Source: Neisseriaceae bacterium CLB008
GTDB lineage: Bacteria; Pseudomonadota; Gammaproteobacteria; Burkholderiales; Neisseriaceae
Assembly (NCBI GenBank): GCA_041228285.1
Contig: CP166133.1
Coordinates: 3,071,380 to 3,135,379, forward strand
Direction: 5' to 3'
Length of the DNA: 64,000 bases
A program made the translations under genes and the position numbers. Positions 45,274 to 54,375 of this stretch are shown piece after piece (within the stretch, counting starts at the first letter, position 1; each line of letters opens with the position of its first letter). The notes below the pieces were generated by a model that had not been told where the DNA came from, made no database searches, and was given only the letters and a program-made list of their open reading frames with translations.

Positions 45274-45345
45274 GGCGCTGGTTTTTTGATTGCCTTCGCT
45301 GGCAGAATCCTCTAAGGTTAAGCAAAACACCCACAAAGGCAGAAT

Positions 45346-46506
45346 ATGAATACCGTAGACTGGACTAAGGCATTGGTGGCCATCGACACCACCAGTAAGT
45401 TTTCTAACTTAGCGTTAATCGACCTGATTCAAAGCCATCTCAAGGGCTTAGGGCTGGCGCCTTGGCTGGCTTATAACCATGATAAAAGTAAGGCCAACCT
45501 ATTCGTCACCCTACCCGATGCCCAAGGCAACATCGCCGGCGGCACCATTTTATCCGGACATACCGATGTGGTGCCCGTCAGCGGCCAAAACTGGCAAAGC
45601 AATCCTTTTGAGCCACACATTGCCGATGGCAAGCTGTATGGCCGCGGTACCTGTGACATGAAGGGTTTTATCGGTGCCAGCCTCGCGCTATTGCCTGCTG
45701 CATTGGCCAAGCCGCTGAATACGCCGCTGCATCTGGCGTTTTCTTATGATGAGGAAATCGGCTGCCTGGGCGCCCCCGTCATGCTTGACGCCTTGCAGCA
45801 GCATGGCCTCAGCCCCAGCGCCTGTATCGTGGGTGAGCCCACCAGTATGAAAATGGTGGTGGCCCATAAAGGCATCAATAGCTATAAATGCTCGGTACAC
45901 GGCCATGCGGCCCACTCATCCTTAACCCCCAGCGGCGTCAACGCCATCGAATACGCCGCGCGCATCATCTGCTTCATCAATGATGAGGCGCGCCGCTATC
46001 AGGCCAATGGTCCGTTTGATGCCGATTTTGACGTCCCGTTTACTACCTTATCCACCGGTCTGATTAAAGGCGGCCAGGCCATGAACATTGTGCCGGAGCT
46101 GTGTGAGTTCTTTTTTGAGTATCGCCAGCTCCCCGGCCTAGACGCTGCCGCTATTTTGGCGCCCATCCAAGACTATATGGCCCAAGCCGTCGCCCAGATG
46201 CAGGCCGTGGTGCCCCATGCCCGCATTGAGCTGAGCCAAATGAATCAAGTGCCGCCGCTAGACGAAGCCGATGGCAGCAGCCCCGCTCTGAAGCAGCTGG
46301 TGGCTAAATTGGTCAACGCCCAACAAAAGCACAAAGTGGCTTACACCACAGAAGCAGGGTTGTTCCAACAGGCCAACATCACCACCTTGGTGTGTGGCCC
46401 CGGCGACATTCAGCAGGCGCATAAGCCTGATGAGTTTGTTAGCCTAGACCAGCTGGCGCAGTGCGATGCCTTTTTAAATCAATTACTGGCTTCAATGCAG
46501 GCATAA
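45346..46506 (+). CDS. argE: Acetylornithine deacetylase
   Basis: This M20-family metallopeptidase removes the acetyl group from N-acetylornithine in arginine synthesis. The 386-residue protein has the metal motifs SGHTDVVPVSGQNW, GRGTCDMKGFIG, the catalytic Glu pair in SYDEEIGCLGAP and HKGINSYKCSVHGHAAHSSLTPSGVNAIEYAA. The late CGPGDIQQAHKPDEFV contributes a metal His. It is alone, with terminators on both sides. Many betaproteobacteria recycle acetyl with ArgJ instead, so the linear route is suggested but not proven. Confidence 0.92.
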   Translation: MNTVDWTKALVAIDTTSKFSNLALIDLIQSHLKGLGLAPWLAYNHDKSKANLFVTLPDAQGNIAGGTILSGHTDVVPVSGQNWQSNPFEPHIADGKLYGRGTCDMKGFIGASLALLPAALAKPLNTPLHLAFSYDEEIGCLGAPVMLDALQQHGLSPSACIVGEPTSMKMVVAHKGINSYKCSVHGHAAHSSLTPSGVNAIEYAARIICFINDEARRYQANGPFDADFDVPFTTLSTGLIKGGQAMNIVPELCEFFFEYRQLPGLDAAAILAPIQDYMAQAVAQMQAVVPHARIELSQMNQVPPLDEADGSSPALKQLVAKLVNAQQKHKVAYTTEAGLFQQANITTLVCGPGDIQQAHKPDEFVSLDQLAQCDAFLNQLLASMQA

Positions 46507-46526
46507 AAGACGTTTACGCCAGGCTC

Positions 46527-46566
46527 AAAAAAGGCCCCAAGCAGTGCTTGGGGCCTTTAAATTTTT
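46527..46566. terminator. Bidirectional terminator between argE and the AGCS symporter
   Basis: AAAGGCCCCAAGC and GCTTGGGGCCTTT form a perfect 13-bp stem around AGT, with A and T runs outside. It lies between convergent genes. Confidence 0.94.
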
Positions 46567-46581
46567 GTCTTAGGTGATGGC

Positions 46582-47925
46582 TTAAGGCAATTCGCCGCTC
46601 TTACGTTTGGCAATGAAGTCGTTGGTTTCTTTAACCACTACGCCAGACAACAGCAACAGCGCAATCAAGTTCGGGATGGCCATGAGACCGTTAAAGGTAT
46701 CGGCAGCAGCCCACACCAAGTCTAGGTGCACCACGGTACCCAACATCACGGTGATGACGTACACGATGCGGTATGGAAACACTGATTTAGGGCCAAATAG
46801 GTAGGCGGCACATTTCTCACCGTAATAGCTCCAGCCTAAAATGGTTGAGTAGGCAAAGAACACCAAACCAAAGGTCACGATGTAGCCGCCAGGGCCTGGC
46901 AATAATTTGTCAAAAGTCATGGTGGTCAAGGCCGCGCCGGTTTCGCCACCGGTGTAAAGGCCACCCATCACCAGCGCAATACCGGTAATAGAACACACAA
47001 TGATGGTGTCTAAGAAGGTGCCAGTCATAGACACCAAGGCTTGACGGCCAGCGTGGTCGGTTTTTGCGGCCGCTGCGGCAATAGGCGCAGAACCCATACC
47101 GGCTTCGTTAGAGAACACACCACGTGCCACACCAAAGCGAATCACCGTGCCCAAGGCACCACCTGCAACAGCTTGGCCAGTGAAGGCATCGCTGAAAATC
47201 AGCTGAACGGCAGGCCAAAAGGCTTCTATGTTCAGGAAGATGATGGCTAGGCCGCCCAATACATAGCCTACGGCCATCACCGGTACAATGATTGATGACG
47301 CTTTGGCAATGCTTTTAATGCCGCCCAAAATCACAATAGCGGTGAAAATGGTCAAGACCAAGCCCGTAATCCAGGTGTCGACGCCAAAGCTGGCCTGAAT
47401 GGATTGGGCCACAGAGTTTGATTGAACCGAGCTGCCAATGCCGAATGAGGCGATGGTGGCAAATGCGGCAAACAAGATGGCCAACCACTTCATATTAAGG
47501 CCGCGCTCGATGTAGTACATCGGACCGCCGGCCATTTCACCGCGGGCGTCTTTAATACGGTATTTAACCGCCAAAATCCCTTCCGCGTATTTGGTGGCCA
47601 TGCCGAAAATGGCCGTAATCCACATCCAGAAAACCGCACCTGGGCCGCCTAATACAACGGCAGTGGCCACGCCGGCAATATTACCCGTGCCGATGGTGGC
47701 CGATAAGGCCGTCATCAATGCACCAAAGTGAGACACGTCACCAGGCTGATGGTCTTGGGTTTTTGAGGGACAGAACGCTTGCTTTAAGGCGAAGGGCAGC
47801 ATGCGAAATTGCAAGAATGCCAATCTAACGGTGAGGTAAACACCAGTGCCCACCAACAGCACCAGCATGACGGGGCCCCAGACGAGGCCGCCCACATAAT
47901 CAAAAAATGACTGTAGCGCTTCCAT
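46582..47925 (-). CDS. Sodium:alanine/glycine symporter (AGCS family)
   Basis: The 447-residue protein with about eleven helices matches the AGCS family: GVYLTVRLAFLQFRMLPFALKQAF, GALMTALSATIGTGNIAGVATAVVLGGPGAVFWMWITAIFGMATKYAEGILAVKYR, and GVARGVFSNEAGMGSAPIAAAAAKTDHAGRQALVSMTGTFLDTIIVCSITGI. It imports alanine or glycine with Na+. Close to AlsT/DagA in pattern. No neighbour is co-transcribed. Confidence 0.94.
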   Translation of the reverse strand: MEALQSFFDYVGGLVWGPVMLVLLVGTGVYLTVRLAFLQFRMLPFALKQAFCPSKTQDHQPGDVSHFGALMTALSATIGTGNIAGVATAVVLGGPGAVFWMWITAIFGMATKYAEGILAVKYRIKDARGEMAGGPMYYIERGLNMKWLAILFAAFATIASFGIGSSVQSNSVAQSIQASFGVDTWITGLVLTIFTAIVILGGIKSIAKASSIIVPVMAVGYVLGGLAIIFLNIEAFWPAVQLIFSDAFTGQAVAGGALGTVIRFGVARGVFSNEAGMGSAPIAAAAAKTDHAGRQALVSMTGTFLDTIIVCSITGIALVMGGLYTGGETGAALTTMTFDKLLPGPGGYIVTFGLVFFAYSTILGWSYYGEKCAAYLFGPKSVFPYRIVYVITVMLGTVVHLDLVWAAADTFNGLMAIPNLIALLLLSGVVVKETNDFIAKRKSGELP

Positions 47926-48077
47926 GAGCTATTTCTCCAAAAATAGTTGTCTTTATAATGTCTTCCTACTTTTATAGTAGGATGGCTTCATTCAAGCATG
48001 AGTTTTCAGCGGGTGCAAGCTTTTAATGCAAATGGCTTTTTGATGGTGGCTTAAATACTTATAAATAGAGACAAAAA

Positions 48078-48107
48078 AAACCGCCAGAGGGTGTCTCTGG
48101 CGGTTTT
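48078..48107. terminator. Terminator after the HpaC-like flavin reductase gene
   Basis: ACCGCCAGAG and CTCTGGCGGT pair across GGTGT, with eight A on one side and five T on the other. Read on minus it ends the flavin reductase gene. Confidence 0.9.
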
Positions 48108-48120
48108 TGCGGGCATTCGG

Positions 48121-48735
48121 TTAAGTATTTTGTTTGGCTAAGGCCTGATATTGGCGGTCGAAATAGACTAGGGCTTCAGGCGCCTCACCAAACTGAATAT
48201 CGTCTAGCTCAATGAGAAACACCGTGTGGGTGCCGACTTCTTTGAGGTCGCTAACCTTGCCGCTTAAATGGGCGATGGCGCCGTTTACGTACCATTGGCC
48301 CTGCGGGTTTCGTTGCCAGCCTTCAGTGGCGAAGCGTTCGGCCATGCTTAAGCCGGTCTGGCCAGAAAAATGATTGGCCATGTCTTGTTGGTGACTGCCT
48401 AAAATAGACACGCATACCGGGTTTTGCTCGCGTAGAACGGCATTGAGGGTGCTCTTGCCATTGATGCAGGCTAAAATAGTGGGGGGCGTGTCGGTCACCG
48501 AGCAAATGGCGGTCATGGTGATGCCGTAGTCGCCAGCGGGGCCAGATGTGGTCAAAATATTGACAGCAGCGCTGAGCTGAGCCATCGCGTGACGAAACGC
48601 AAGGCGATGGGCTTCTGTAGCGGCCTCATCGCGCGGCTGTGGGGTATCAGGATAAGCGGGGTGGGTCAATGCAGTTACCTTACCGTTAGGGGTCAAAATC
48701 AGCGTCAAAATAGCCTTACAGTCTAACTGATTCAT
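48121..48735 (-). CDS. Flavin reductase (HpaC/RutF-like)
   Basis: The 204-residue protein has a 45-residue N-terminal extension and then the flavin reductase core FRHAMAQLSAAVNILTTSGPAGDYGITMTAICSVTDTPPTILACINGKSTLNAVL, followed by NFSG-like FSGQTGLSMAERF and GAIAHLSGKVSDLKEVGTHTVFLIELDDI. Such enzymes give FMNH2 or FADH2 to a two-component monooxygenase; the LLM oxidoreductase at 22.9 kb is a possible user but there is no direct link. The N-terminal extension is unusual. Confidence 0.87.
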   Translation of the reverse strand: MNQLDCKAILTLILTPNGKVTALTHPAYPDTPQPRDEAATEAHRLAFRHAMAQLSAAVNILTTSGPAGDYGITMTAICSVTDTPPTILACINGKSTLNAVLREQNPVCVSILGSHQQDMANHFSGQTGLSMAERFATEGWQRNPQGQWYVNGAIAHLSGKVSDLKEVGTHTVFLIELDDIQFGEAPEALVYFDRQYQALAKQNT

Positions 48736-48777
48736 GCCCAGATGACCACTCTCTGCGCATCACCATCAAAGAGGCAT

Positions 48778-48807
48778 AAAAAAACCAGCCGAAGCTGGTT
48801 TTTTTGC
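48778..48807. terminator. Terminator after the HiPIP gene
   Basis: AAACCAGC and GCTGGTTT pair across CGAA, with A and T runs outside. Read on minus it ends the HiPIP gene. Confidence 0.9.
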
Positions 48808-48815
48808 GGTTTGGC

Positions 48816-49124
48816 TTAGGCTTTTTTGGCCCAAGACATACACCAACCTTCTTTGGTCACGGTTTTACCGGCAAATAGGGTGCAAGGGCCAACGGCTTTC
48901 GTGCCACCTTGGTATAGTGCACAGTTGGCGCAGGTTTGGTCTGCTTTGTGCTTGGGGTATTTCTTTTTGTCTACGGCGGCGGTGTTGGTTTTGTACCCTA
49001 GGGCAACGGCCATAGGATCTGTTTCTTTCACCGCGGCAGGTGCGGCGATGGCGCGGTTACCCAACATGGCGGCAGCGCCGGCAGCAGGTAAGATTTTCAA
49101 TAAAAAGGTACGTCTGGTGGTCAT
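48816..49124 (-). CDS. High-potential iron-sulfur protein (HiPIP)
   Basis: This 102-residue periplasmic electron carrier has a Tat signal (TTRRTFLLKILPAAGAAAML, twin Arg at 3-4) for export of the folded 4Fe-4S protein. The four cluster Cys are in CANCALYQG, GPCTLFAGK and GWCMSW. HiPIPs pass electrons to oxidases or reaction centres in many betaproteobacteria. It lies 80 bp upstream of the flavin reductase gene, with a terminator between them. Confidence 0.93.
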   Translation of the reverse strand: MTTRRTFLLKILPAAGAAAMLGNRAIAAPAAVKETDPMAVALGYKTNTAAVDKKKYPKHKADQTCANCALYQGGTKAVGPCTLFAGKTVTKEGWCMSWAKKA

Positions 49125-49521
49125 GGTTAGCTCCTGGTTATGGCGTGGTCTATGCCGTGCCTATTCGCCTACAGCAGTGAAAGTGGGCCTACGCTGTGGC
49201 GGCTTGTTATTTTCTTCATTACAGAAATGATTATAATGTGGATTTTTTTATAAAGCCATATAAAAGGGTTACATTACAAATATTTACTGATATAAAGCAA
49301 GATGTGTGAGGTATAGAAAAAGGCCATCAAATAGATTGCTTTTTACTATGACGCCCAGACATGCCCACGCGCCTCGTGATTATATTGATCCTCTTAATTG
49401 ATTTAGAAGAGGATAGGCGCTTAAAAGTTCAGTTGCATGATAGCCTAAAAGCGGCAAAAATAGGATTATTCTTGTCGCAGACGCGACCATTGCTACACGT
49501 TTATGGAAGGATTTTAACGGC
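49125..49521. other. Spacer between divergent HiPIP and msrC genes
   Basis: The 397-bp spacer holds no convincing gene. A TATAAT at 49232-49237 on plus may be a -10, without a clear -35 at the right distance. An AT-rich stretch lies at 49230-49320. An ORF at 49361-49561 overlaps msrC and has no recognisable content. Confidence 0.45.
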
Positions 49522-50022
49522 ATGTCCACTTTTCAAACAGCAGCCTATGAAGGCGATTTAAAGGCTCGTTATGCCCAGCTGGCACAGCAGTTACAGGCTT
49601 TACTCAGCGGCGAAACGCGGGCGGTGACCATGCTGAGCCAGGCCAGCGCGCTATTGAATCAGTTTTTAACCGATGTGAACTGGGTGGGGTTTTATTTGGC
49701 CGACGCCAACGTTTTATATTTAGGCCCCTTTCAAGGGCTACCAGCCTGCAGCAGTATTCCTTTTAGCAAGGGCGTGTGTGGCGCTGCGGCCAGAACCCAA
49801 ACCACGCAGCGAGTAGACGACGTACATGCTTTTGCAGGCCACATAGCCTGCGATGCGCGCAGTCGCTCAGAAGTAGTGGTGCCCATTATGCGCGACGGCC
49901 AAGTATGGGGTGTGTTGGACGTAGACAGCCCGAGCGTGGGGCGTTTTGGCCCAGACGACGAAGATGGTTTGGTGCAGTTTGTGGCGGTGTTGCAAGACTG
50001 TTTGGCTGAGGCCAACGAGTGA
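49522..50022 (+). CDS. msrC: Free methionine-(R)-sulfoxide reductase (GAF domain)
   Basis: fRMsr reduces free Met-R-sulfoxide. The 166-residue GAF protein keeps NWVGFYLADANVLYLGPFQG, the active-site segments ACSSIPFSKGVCGAAA (two Cys), HIACDARSRSEVVVPIMRDGQVWGVLDVDSP with the third Cys. The crcB gene starts with a GTG overlapping its stop by 4 bp, so the two are coupled. Confidence 0.94.
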   Translation: MSTFQTAAYEGDLKARYAQLAQQLQALLSGETRAVTMLSQASALLNQFLTDVNWVGFYLADANVLYLGPFQGLPACSSIPFSKGVCGAAARTQTTQRVDDVHAFAGHIACDARSRSEVVVPIMRDGQVWGVLDVDSPSVGRFGPDDEDGLVQFVAVLQDCLAEANE

Positions 50023-50408
50023 AGATCCTGCTACAGCAGCTGTGGCTGTGGGTGGCGCTTGGAGCCGCTGGCGGCGGGCTGGGACGCTATGGATTTGGCC
50101 TATTAGTGGGTAAAGGCGCTTGGTTTCAATGGCCGACGTTGGTGGTCAACGTGCTGGGGGGCTTTGTGATTGGGGCGGTGGCGTTTGTCTTATTGCAAAA
50201 GCCTGAGGCCAGCCCCGTTTGGCGGGTGCTGTTGATCACCGGTTTTTGTGGTGGATTCACCACGTTTTCCAGTTTTTCTCTGGAAATGCTGGGCTTGCTG
50301 CAGGCGCAGCGATACGCCGGGGCAATCAGCTTGGCTTTGGCGCATGTGCTGTTGTCGGTAGCCGCCACGGCGTTGGCGTGGTGGCTACTGCAAAAATGGT
50401 GGGCTTAG
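50019..50408 (+). CDS. crcB: Fluoride channel CrcB/Fluc
   Basis: The dual-topology F- channel is a dimer of small four-helix proteins. The 129-residue product starts at GTG, overlapping msrC. It has GGGLGRYGFGLL, FQWPTLVVNVLGGFVIG (conserved Asn), and LITGFCGGFTTFSSFSLEML with the TTFSSFS Phe box. No fluoride riboswitch precedes it. Its stop codon overlaps the stop of the convergent NUDIX gene. Confidence 0.94.
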   Translation: MKILLQQLWLWVALGAAGGGLGRYGFGLLVGKGAWFQWPTLVVNVLGGFVIGAVAFVLLQKPEASPVWRVLLITGFCGGFTTFSSFSLEMLGLLQAQRYAGAISLALAHVLLSVAATALAWWLLQKWWA

Positions 50409-51286
50409 GCCGAAACCGTTTGGCAGTGGTTAAGCCAGTCGCACAACGGATGTTCTGGGCTGAGGTAGCCTAGGCGTTTGAAACAGTCTAAGGTGGCTAG
50501 AGTGGCGTCATTCATGAAGCGTTTATTGATGATGGCCAAGGCCACCTCATCTGGTGACATGAGGTTGAATTCAGCCACTTCGCCGTCTTGATTTTGCGGC
50601 GTGGTGCCGGCGGGTAGCCAGCAGTCAAAAATATGCAGGTATTCACGATGCAAGCCGCGGGTGACGGGCCGCAGGCTCAAGCAGCGGCTTTGCTGTTCTA
50701 AAGGGCCTAAATCTTCGGCGCACAGGCCGGCCTCTTCCCAGCCTTCTCTGACCATGGCTTCTTGGATGCTTTCGCCCGCACTGATGCCGCCGCCCACCAG
50801 ATTGTCTAATTTATTGGGATCGACGGCCTTAAATGGGCTGCGCGTGCCGATCCAAAAATGGGGTACGTCATCTATCAAAGTGAGGCCGTTGATGTGGACC
50901 GCTTGGCTGAGAAAGCCTAAGGGCCTAAAGGCCGAGCGCTCTAGCGGGAATAAGGCTTCGTGGGTTTGCGGGTCTTGGACCAAGAAAAATTCGTTGCGCC
51001 AGCCGCTCAATAGGCCGGTGAAATACCAGTCCATGGCCACATTTTGCAGGCCGTTGGCGATGTCGGTGAGGGATGCTTCGTCTTTGAGGATGAGGTGGTC
51101 GCCCGCATCACTGACCCACTCGCTGGCGTCGTTGAGTAGGTGGGTTTTCCACTTTGGAGCGACCTTGCCTAAGGCGCGGCCACGAAATAAGAGGGGCGTA
51201 TAGTCTGCTATCGGCACATGAAACACCGACGTCATTTGTTGCAATAATTGCGTTTGTATCGTGTGATCGAAAGCAGAAACAACCAT
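50405..51286 (-). CDS. NUDIX hydrolase with N-terminal DUF4743
   Basis: The 293-residue protein has an N-terminal DUF4743 domain (about 1-120) and a NUDIX domain. The NUDIX box GGISAGESIQEAMVREGWEEAGL matches G-x5-E-x7-R-E-x2-E-E-x-G-L. This two-domain layout is like the hydrolase part of yeast Tnr3, which acts on oxidised thiamine diphosphates; the substrate here is not known. Its last 4 bp overlap the end of crcB, leaving no room for a terminator between them. Confidence 0.88.
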   Translation of the reverse strand: MVVSAFDHTIQTQLLQQMTSVFHVPIADYTPLLFRGRALGKVAPKWKTHLLNDASEWVSDAGDHLILKDEASLTDIANGLQNVAMDWYFTGLLSGWRNEFFLVQDPQTHEALFPLERSAFRPLGFLSQAVHINGLTLIDDVPHFWIGTRSPFKAVDPNKLDNLVGGGISAGESIQEAMVREGWEEAGLCAEDLGPLEQQSRCLSLRPVTRGLHREYLHIFDCWLPAGTTPQNQDGEVAEFNLMSPDEVALAIINKRFMNDATLATLDCFKRLGYLSPEHPLCDWLNHCQTVSA

Positions 51287-51435
51287 AAAACATCCTTATC
51301 TTGGGCTGAATGATGGGCGCAGGGCCGCTACAGCCAAGCACAGGTAAAGCAATCATTCTAGCACTACTGTCTCGGTTCCAAACAGGTTTTATTTTAAATA
51401 AATATATTAAAATTTAACCATATTCATTAAGTACT

Positions 51436-52182
51436 CTATCGTTTTGGCGGTGTGTAACCGTCAAAGCGGGTGCTTTTGCCCTGATATTGATAGGCGGGTT
51501 CCGCTTGGTTGAGCCATTCACCCAAGCGTGGGCGTTTCACGATGACGCGCTTTTTAGCCAAGCCCAAGGCAAGTGGTAACAGGGCGGCAGCGTCGTCGCC
51601 GGCCCCGACCAGTTCATGAAAATAAGCCATCTCTTTTTTGACCGCCGCGCTTTTTTTGCTGTCCGGGTACATCGGGTCTAAATACACTACATCTGGCTGC
51701 GGGCCGATTTGGGCCCAGTTTAGTTGAGGATCGAAGACATCCAGATGGTGTAGCGTGATGTTGGCCATGATGGCCGCCAGCTCTGGTACGGCTGCGGCAC
51801 GCTTGAGGCCATCGGCCAACAGAGCCGCCACGGCGGGGTGGCGTTCAAATACGGTGACCTTGAGGCCGCTGCTGGCCATGATGAAGGCGTCGCGGCCTAG
51901 ACCGCCGGTAAAGTCCCAGACGGATTGGTTTTGCTTGTGGTTAATGGCTTTATTGATGAGCTCACCGCCGCCTTTTTGGCGGCGGTAGTCGAGGCTACCG
52001 CTAATGAAGTTCACGCTGACCTGACCCTTTTTAAGGGCGTGCCTCAGGCTGAGTTCATATTCGTCTAAATAGAGGTAGACGCCCTGTTCTGGTAGGTTAG
52101 GACTAAGGGTGAAGCCATAGGCTTGGCTGAGCCGCTGTGCCTCTATGGGGTCAGCAGTAGGATGGGTCAAGAGCAGGGTCAT
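51436..52182 (-). CDS. rsmJ: 16S rRNA (guanine1516-N2)-methyltransferase
   Basis: RsmJ methylates G1516 of 16S rRNA using SAM. I chose the start at 52182 (MTLLLTHPTADPIEA), whose ATG overlaps the stop of the upstream gene by 4 bp; a longer in-frame start is unlikely. The 248-residue product shows FISGSLDYRRQKGGGELINKAI, the SAM loop VWDFTGGLGRDAFIMAS and catalytic VVYLDPMYPDSKKSA. Confidence 0.93.
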   Translation of the reverse strand: MTLLLTHPTADPIEAQRLSQAYGFTLSPNLPEQGVYLYLDEYELSLRHALKKGQVSVNFISGSLDYRRQKGGGELINKAINHKQNQSVWDFTGGLGRDAFIMASSGLKVTVFERHPAVAALLADGLKRAAAVPELAAIMANITLHHLDVFDPQLNWAQIGPQPDVVYLDPMYPDSKKSAAVKKEMAYFHELVGAGDDAAALLPLALGLAKKRVIVKRPRLGEWLNQAEPAYQYQGKSTRFDGYTPPKR

Positions 52183-52940
52183 GGTTGGTTTTCGGTCGCA
52201 GCGTCTGGGCGGGATACAGGGCCTCTGGGCCAAAATAGATAGGCATAGCAGGCAACCCAGAAAATCAGATTAAAGGTGGTTTTAACTAGGATGTGGGCCT
52301 TGGATAAAGGGTAGAACGCCAGGCCAGCCGGTAGGGTCAGGATGAAGAAGAACAGGGCGCCTAAAAATAATGTGAAAGCAGCCTGTAGCCCTGGTTTATA
52401 GTCGCGGCGGCCGCAGCAGACGCGCAATAGGGTGATGCCGATGCGTAGGCCGCTGGCGCCAGCCAGCATCATGCTGAGGAGCTCGAGAGCGCCTCGGTAA
52501 AAAGTGTGATAGATGAACAACCACGGCAGCGGTAAGTCCATCGATAGCCCTAAAATACTGCCAAAATATAGGCCGTGGTTGATGAGGCTAGCCGCCGTAC
52601 CCAGGCCGAGCAAAAAGCCTCCCAGCAAGAATTGCACCATCATGGTGAATACATGGTTGAGGTGGATGCTGGCCATCCACACGTATTCTCCCAAGCTGGC
52701 CTCAACCACCATACGGTATAGGGTGAGCAAATTGGTGCGGCTGTTGGCTTCGTTGGCAAAAACGCCAAAATTGCTGGGGTCGTTACCAATCCAAATCATC
52801 ATGCTGATGGCCGGGCCAAAGAAAAATAAATGGGCCCACAAGACGTATTTTTTTTCAGCCTGTACCGCTTTGGGTAAGCCTGTGTTAATAAAACGGCATA
52901 GCCGTTGGCGCCAAGAAAGCGCAGGAGTGGGTGAAGTCAT
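52179..52940 (-). CDS. SpoIIM-like (stage II sporulation M family) membrane protein
   Basis: The 253-residue protein has about six helices. The core YVWMASIHLNHVFTMMVQFLLGGFLLGLGTAASLINHGLYFGSILG fits the SpoIIM/DUF95 pattern (conserved N-x-x at the start, G-x-G-T and L-x-N-G-like). Non-sporulating bacteria carry such proteins with unknown function, often near MoxR or RDD genes, which are absent here. It is coupled to rsmJ by a 4-bp overlap. Confidence 0.78.
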   Translation of the reverse strand: MTSPTPALSWRQRLCRFINTGLPKAVQAEKKYVLWAHLFFFGPAISMMIWIGNDPSNFGVFANEANSRTNLLTLYRMVVEASLGEYVWMASIHLNHVFTMMVQFLLGGFLLGLGTAASLINHGLYFGSILGLSMDLPLPWLFIYHTFYRGALELLSMMLAGASGLRIGITLLRVCCGRRDYKPGLQAAFTLFLGALFFFILTLPAGLAFYPLSKAHILVKTTFNLIFWVACYAYLFWPRGPVSRPDAATENQP

Positions 52941-53030
52941 AGGGGGCCTATTTTAACGTGACGATGCTGTGGGCGCACCCGCACACGATGATTAAAATGC
53001 CGATGGTTCATCATACCATAAAATAAATAA

Positions 53031-53067
53031 AAACAGCCCCAGCTCATGACAACGAGCTGGGGCTGTT
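53031..53067 (-). terminator. Rho-independent terminator after hemL
   Basis: Read on minus, ACAGCCCCAGCTC and GAGCTGGGGCTGT form a 13-bp stem around 8 nt and are followed by TTTTATTT. Confidence 0.93.
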
Positions 53068-53076
53068 GTGCTAGGT

Positions 53077-54360
53077 TTAAACCATGGTGGCAAACACTTG
53101 CTTGGCTGCAGCGATGGTGTGGTCAATCAATTCTGGCGTGTGGGCAGCAGACACAAAAGCCGCTTCGTAGGCAGAAGGGGCAAGGTAAATGTCGTGTTCC
53201 AACATGCCGTGGAAGAATTGAGTGAACAGCGCCACATTGCTTTTGGCCACGTCGCCGTAGTTTTGTGGCAGCTCATTGCTGAAATACAGGCCCAACATGC
53301 CGCCGATGGCGGCGCTGCTGAACGGCAGGCCTACTTCGTCGGCGGCGGCTTTTAGGCCGACGGCTAGGCGCTCAGTCATGGCGCTGAGGTGTTCGTAAAA
53401 CCCTGGGCGTTGAATGATTTCCAAGCTTTTTAAGCCTGCAGCCACGGCCACTGGGTTGCCCGATAGCGTACCGGCTTGATACACGCCGCCCATAGGTGAA
53501 ATGTGGGCCATGATGTCGGCACGGCCACCAAATGCCGCCAGTGGCATGCCGCCGCCGATGACCTTACCCATAGTGGTTAAGTCAGGGCGAATGCCGTGCA
53601 GGCTTTGGGCGCAGCCCAAGGCCACGCGAAAGCCCGTCATCACTTCATCGTAAATCAACACCGCACCGTGTTTTTCGGTTAGGTCGCGCATGGCTTGAAT
53701 AAAGGCTTTGCTGGGTTGGACCAGATTCATATTGCCGGCGAAGGGCTCGACGATGACGCAGGCGATTTTGTCACCCATGCTGGCGAAGGTTTCTTCTAGC
53801 TGGGCGACGTTATTGTATTCCAAGACTTGGGTGTGCTTGGTAAAGTCAGCAGGCACGCCAGCAGAGCTGGGGTTGCTGCCAAAGGTCAATAGGCCAGAGC
53901 CGGCTTTCACCAATAGGCTGTCGGAATGGCCGTGGTAGCAACCTTCAAATTTGATGATGGCGTCGCGACCGGTGTAGCCACGCGCCAGACGAATGGCGCT
54001 CATGGTGGCTTCGGTGCCAGAGCTCACCAAACGCACTTGCTCCACGCTCGGTAAAATGTGGCAAATGGCTTCGGCGATGTCGATTTCAGCGGCGGTGGGT
54101 GCGCCAAAAGACAGGCCATCTAAGGCCACGGTGCGTACGGCTTCGATGATTTCTGGATGGGCATGGCCGACAATGGCGGGGCCCCAAGAGCCAACGTAGT
54201 CTAAATATTTCTTGTCGTTTTCATCCCAGACGTAGGCCCCTTCGGCTTTTTTGATGAAGCGTGGCACACCGCCTACGCTGCCAAAGGCCCGTACGGGAGA
54301 GTTCACACCGCCAGGAATGACTTTTTTGGCGCGTTCAAACAGTTGAGCATTTTTATCCAT
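53077..54360 (-). CDS. hemL: Glutamate-1-semialdehyde 2,1-aminomutase
   Basis: The PLP enzyme makes 5-aminolevulinate in the C5 haem route. The 427-residue class III aminotransferase fold shows [68 protein letters not shown] and the PLP Lys in [18 protein letters not shown]. It ends a hemJ-CYTH-hemL unit with gaps of about 15 bp. Confidence 0.97.
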   Translation of the reverse strand: MDKNAQLFERAKKVIPGGVNSPVRAFGSVGGVPRFIKKAEGAYVWDENDKKYLDYVGSWGPAIVGHAHPEIIEAVRTVALDGLSFGAPTAAEIDIAEAICHILPSVEQVRLVSSGTEATMSAIRLARGYTGRDAIIKFEGCYHGHSDSLLVKAGSGLLTFGSNPSSAGVPADFTKHTQVLEYNNVAQLEETFASMGDKIACVIVEPFAGNMNLVQPSKAFIQAMRDLTEKHGAVLIYDEVMTGFRVALGCAQSLHGIRPDLTTMGKVIGGGMPLAAFGGRADIMAHISPMGGVYQAGTLSGNPVAVAAGLKSLEIIQRPGFYEHLSAMTERLAVGLKAAADEVGLPFSSAAIGGMLGLYFSNELPQNYGDVAKSNVALFTQFFHGMLEHDIYLAPSAYEAAFVSAAHTPELIDHTIAAAKQVFATMV

Positions 54361-54375
54361 AGTAGGGTCTTTCGA

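Noticed and set aside
49361-49561. 66-codon ORF before msrC
   Set aside because: It overlaps the msrC start in another frame, has no ribosome binding site and resembles nothing known.
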